64,000 bases of DNA. Origin: Chimonanthus salicifolius (lineage: Eukaryota; Streptophyta; Magnoliopsida; Laurales; Calycanthaceae). The position numbers were made by a program, and so were the translations under genes. This document shows positions 60,600 to 64,000 of the stretch, piece after piece (within the stretch, counting starts at the first letter, position 1; each line of letters starts with the position of its first letter). The DNA is taken from positions 6,911,542 through 6,975,541 of the forward strand of contig CM023534.1 of assembly GCA_013350335.1 (NCBI GenBank), written 5' to 3'. The notes beneath the pieces were generated by a model. That model searched no databases. It was not told the origin of the DNA and worked only from the letters and a program-made list of their open reading frames with translations.

Positions 60600-63500
60600 G
60601 CCCAGTACACACTTTTACTACTTACTTTCTCATGAGGGAAGGCCCAGTCAATATAAAGGGCCTCTGCTTGAGAAAAGTTTCTTAGCTGATTACATTCATT
60701 TTGACTTTTACACTTTCAAGATGACTCTCACTCCACAATCTCAGTGACTTCATGCTTTTTAGATATTTTCTTTTTGTAGATTTTTATATTTCTAACATGC
60801 AATACTTTAGATTATTTTTTTTCTTACAAAATATTAATAGAGTGACTTTATAATTGAAACTGATAAAACTTAGTTTTATTTTCTTTCACTTATTTGAACC
60901 TTCTCATTTATTTTTAAGTTTTACCAGACAATTTTTTTAGAAAGATCTGCGTCATCTCATTTTATGATTTGTTTTATTATAAACTTATCTTATTTATACT
61001 TCAATTTTGATTTTGTTGGGTGCAAATGAAAGTCCCACATCGATTGTGAGGGGAAAAAAATTAAGGATTTATATGAGATTAGGTCATTTCACCTATCAGC
61101 CTAATCTTTTAAACGGGAAGCTCAATCCTAACATTGGTATCAGAGCCAGGTTGCTAGAGAGTCTCGTTACAAGGAGAGATTATTGGGGTGCGAACTCCCA
61201 CATCTGTTGTGAAAGGGAAAAAACTAAGGACTTATACATGGCTCAATCATTCCACGTATTAGATTAGTCTTTTGAACTGGAATCACAATCCTAAAAGATT
61301 TCTCATGTTTTTTTTTTTAAAAAAAAATTATGACAAGAATCAAACTGGTGGAACATGGGATGCTGTCATATTCTTCAATCACTTTCCTTATTTGTCATTT
61401 ACAAAATTGTCTCTTTCGCCAATGGTCATGCAACTTGCTTCTATGGGAACCAATTAGATTTGACTCAACGTGTTGGTTGAAATTCATAAAGGTTTATGAA
61501 TTGACAAAACCTCTACCAATAAATTACAATAGTGTAATAAAAATTCAAAATTCGAACTGATTTAAAAACTTCGATCAGTTTGAACTATCTGTTTAAATAA
61601 TTAAGCTAGTCTAAACCAGTTTAATCAGATTTTCTATTTGTTGAAAATCAGCAATCGAAGCACCCACTCGGCCCCACCTTCTCCGCCCTCAACATTCCTT
61701 TGACTATGGTCAAACTGGTGGTGATGTTTTATTATTGGATTAGATCCCTCGTTAATAATTGTTAAATGCTAGGTCAATCAATATATTAAAGATTTCAGAG
61801 TTGATTTAACACACAAAGTCAGTGTTTAGATATGTTAATGAAATATTTGCTCATGTTTTTGTTCGAAGAAAACCATTTTTTCAACTCCACATGTCCAAAA
61901 AACTGAAAAAAAAAATAATAATAATTCTTACACAGAAAATCAAACCACAACACAGAGATGTACGTGGTTTTCTTTCTATACATTTACATGTTCAACACCA
62001 ACCATTATGCTTAAAATCAAGAAAAAATTGAGAGAGTCGACTCTCGCTTTTAATCCAGAACCAAATCGATAGTATATATTTAGTGATTAGACTCACACGT
62101 AGCATAACAGTTCTCAGTTAAAAATCACTTAAATCAAATCGCAGAAGCGGCCTCTCTTACTCGATCCATTGCTACAGTCATCCATGTACATGTGGAGTAA
62201 TCTCTTTGACATTTCAGATTTCCGATTTACATCATTGCATGCATGCAAATTTCCCTTTTTCTTCCACCCACCTCCCAATATATCATCTTAATAATCCCAA
62301 AAAATAAAAATAAAAAATAAAGAAAAAGTTGGGTGGCTTTCGTCGCTTTGTTGATGCCTTCCTCATCCTTCCAACACTGAAATCTGTCAGCAGCAGACCA
62401 GGTAATTTGGTTGGGAGGGGCCTCCACTCTCTCTCTCTCTATCCCAACTCCAATACAATAAACACATCCCCCAACTTGTGCTTTCATCTTTCAAAACCGT
62501 GGGCTGCATAGATTAAATGTCTGTGGATGGTTTCGTGTATCTATTAGATTCGTCTCGCCTCAATGTAAAGATGAAGATATCCATCATATTAAAAAATGTT
62601 TACATGATCTCATTTTATGATTTAGAGTTTAGGTACTGCGTCTATAGATTTGCTTCTTGCTGTTACTGCACTTACCTAAACTCCAAATCCTTAAAGTTTT
62701 TCTTTTTCCTCTCATTTGTATTGGTACTCTGTAAACTCGGATCTCAACTCCTAATCCAACAAAAATATGAAAGATTCTATGTATATCTATTGATTTAAGG
62801 GTAGAAGAATTGAGCTCTCAATGCCTACTTACTTCAAATGTTAATTCATTTGTGTTGAGCCTAAAGTTAGGCTTAGACTTGAGATGACCTGATCTAAGTC
62901 AAATGGGTAAAACTTCAAATTTTACCTTGTTTAACATGGGATTTGGTGGTACCAGGTACATAGCTGGCTTGCCAGCTTTGATATGAGCCGTACAACTTGT
63001 TTCTTCTTCCTCCTCTATCTTTTCAGTCTCAAGTCCATGTCAGTTTCTATACTTTCTATCGTCTGCATGCTGTGGACCCTTCAACAATTTCTGAATCCAT
63101 TCAATGTTTTATTATAATCCATTTGTCTTCATATTCATCAGCATTTATTGAGAAATAAATATATTCCTCTATTCAGACAAGAAATCTCATTTAAGGAAGT
63201 TGATACTGTGGGCGGACCCATCTCTTTTGTGCACAATCCGATTTCCCGGCCCAACCTCACATGCCTGGTCTCTCAATCAGCCATGCCTATGAAGCTGACC
63301 CATTAACAAACTTTTTATCCGATTATCATCACCTTCAAAGCACATCAATTGCTCTATCTCAATTCTCTCTTATCTTTGTTCCTCGTTCTCTTCCTTCATT
63401 CTTCACCATCAGTTCAGTCTTCCTTCATTTATCTGAGAGGATTTTTTTTCATTTTCATTTTTTGAGTTTTAATTTTATATTGTGGTGTTGAGCAAAATAA

Positions 63501-64000
63501 TAATCGTTATCCTTTTTATGTACTTATCCATCCAAAATCTTGAAGGACTCTGAGTAGAAAAGGGCTGAGTTTTATCTTTTGGACATCTTTCCAAGCAATT
63601 CGGTCCCAAGTGCATATTGTCTTGGGTCATAAGAGGTTTTTTTTTTTTTTTTTTATCATTTTTTAGTTATGAAAGATGAATACTAGAAGAAAAAAAATGA
63701 GCATTTTCCCTTTTCATGAAATATACTCTTTCTTTATTTGCTTAGATTTAATTTAAAGGGAATTCTCTTGGGTTTCATTCAAGTTCAAACTCCTCTCAGT
63801 CACTTTTCATAAGATTATTCTTTATCGGTTTACAAGTATGTATGGATTAAGAGGTTTGTACGTGCTCGTGAGATTAATCTTACCTCCAATATAAGGTGGA
63901 GGTTTTTCAAGATTTGAATCTTCTATCAATTTTTTTTAGAGATACCAAATATGTTAGCTAACCAATTCAAGTTATTGAATCTAGGGAGGAACTACAAAAT
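60600..64000. other. Gene-free right end of the window
   Basis: Apart from the TRIM at 61014, no gene is recognisable. The stretch is AT-rich with T- and A-runs. A weak minus-strand frame at 62227-62487 and a plus-strand one at 63261-63491 lack family resemblance. A SINE-like relic may lie at about 63830-63970 (GTACGTGCTCGTGAGA... TTTGAATCTTC), with low certainty. Confidence 0.5.
61014..61296 (+). mobile_element. TRIM (terminal-repeat retrotransposon in miniature)
   Basis: LTR 1 (61014-61133) starts TGTTGGGTGC and ends CTAACA. The next bases TGGTATCAGAGCC (61135-61147) are a primer-binding site complementary to initiator tRNA-Met. LTR 2 (about 61182-61296) repeats the LTR with substitutions: CTCCCACATCTGTTGTGA beside GTCCCACATCGATTGTGA. 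Only about 48 bp separate the LTRs. GATTT duplicates flank the element (61009-61013 and 61297-61301). It encodes nothing and needs enzymes from an autonomous relative. Divergence between the LTRs shows it is old. Confidence 0.85.

Overview
The window is nuclear DNA of a flowering plant. The genes are split by GT-AG introns up to 3.5 kb, the background is AT-rich, and the spaces hold plant-type Stowaway MITEs, hAT and Mutator-like elements, tRNA-derived SINEs, LINE relics and a TRIM. The encoded proteins (plastid KAS II with a transit peptide, a plant-clade FMO, a membrane-anchored ankyrin ACBP, a DRM1/auxin-repressed protein) and a MIR164 hairpin are all plant-specific. TE-filled introns suggest a moderately large genome; I cannot name the species. 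Nothing points to bacterial, organellar or viral DNA.

Layout, left to right. 1-1430 is a diverged repeat block with three copies of a ~300-bp unit. 5349-18127 (+) is a complete 13-exon KAS II gene (FAB1-type 3-oxoacyl-ACP synthase II). Its introns hold a hAT-like element, a SINE and three antisense LINE 3' ends. 18128-25750 is gene-free and carries a Stowaway MITE, a hAT-derived element with a perfect 8-bp target duplication, SINE relics and local duplications. 25856-31426 (+) is a four-exon flavin-containing monooxygenase. 32440-36970 is a transposon cluster: an antisense LINE with its RNase H end, then two Mutator-like foldback elements. Each foldback contains two tandem copies of the same ~300-bp hairpin. 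42414-42577 (+) is a MIR164 precursor whose mature arm matches the miR164c form. 48096-48530 (-) is a two-exon DRM1/auxin-repressed-type gene with a clear TATA box. 52327-57311 (+) is a six-exon ACBP1/2-type acyl-CoA-binding protein with ankyrin repeats. 59862-60579 (-) is a broken pectin methylesterase copy of the PPME1 type. 61014-61296 is an intact 283-bp TRIM with a perfect 5-bp target duplication.

The genes do not form an operon or cluster. KAS II (16:0 to 18:0 elongation in plastids) and ACBP (acyl-CoA binding at ER or plasma membrane) both act on long-chain acyl groups, but they lie 34 kb apart and I read this as coincidence. The least familiar structure is the double-hairpin foldback family at 33.8-37.0 kb, which has a likely relative in an FMO intron.
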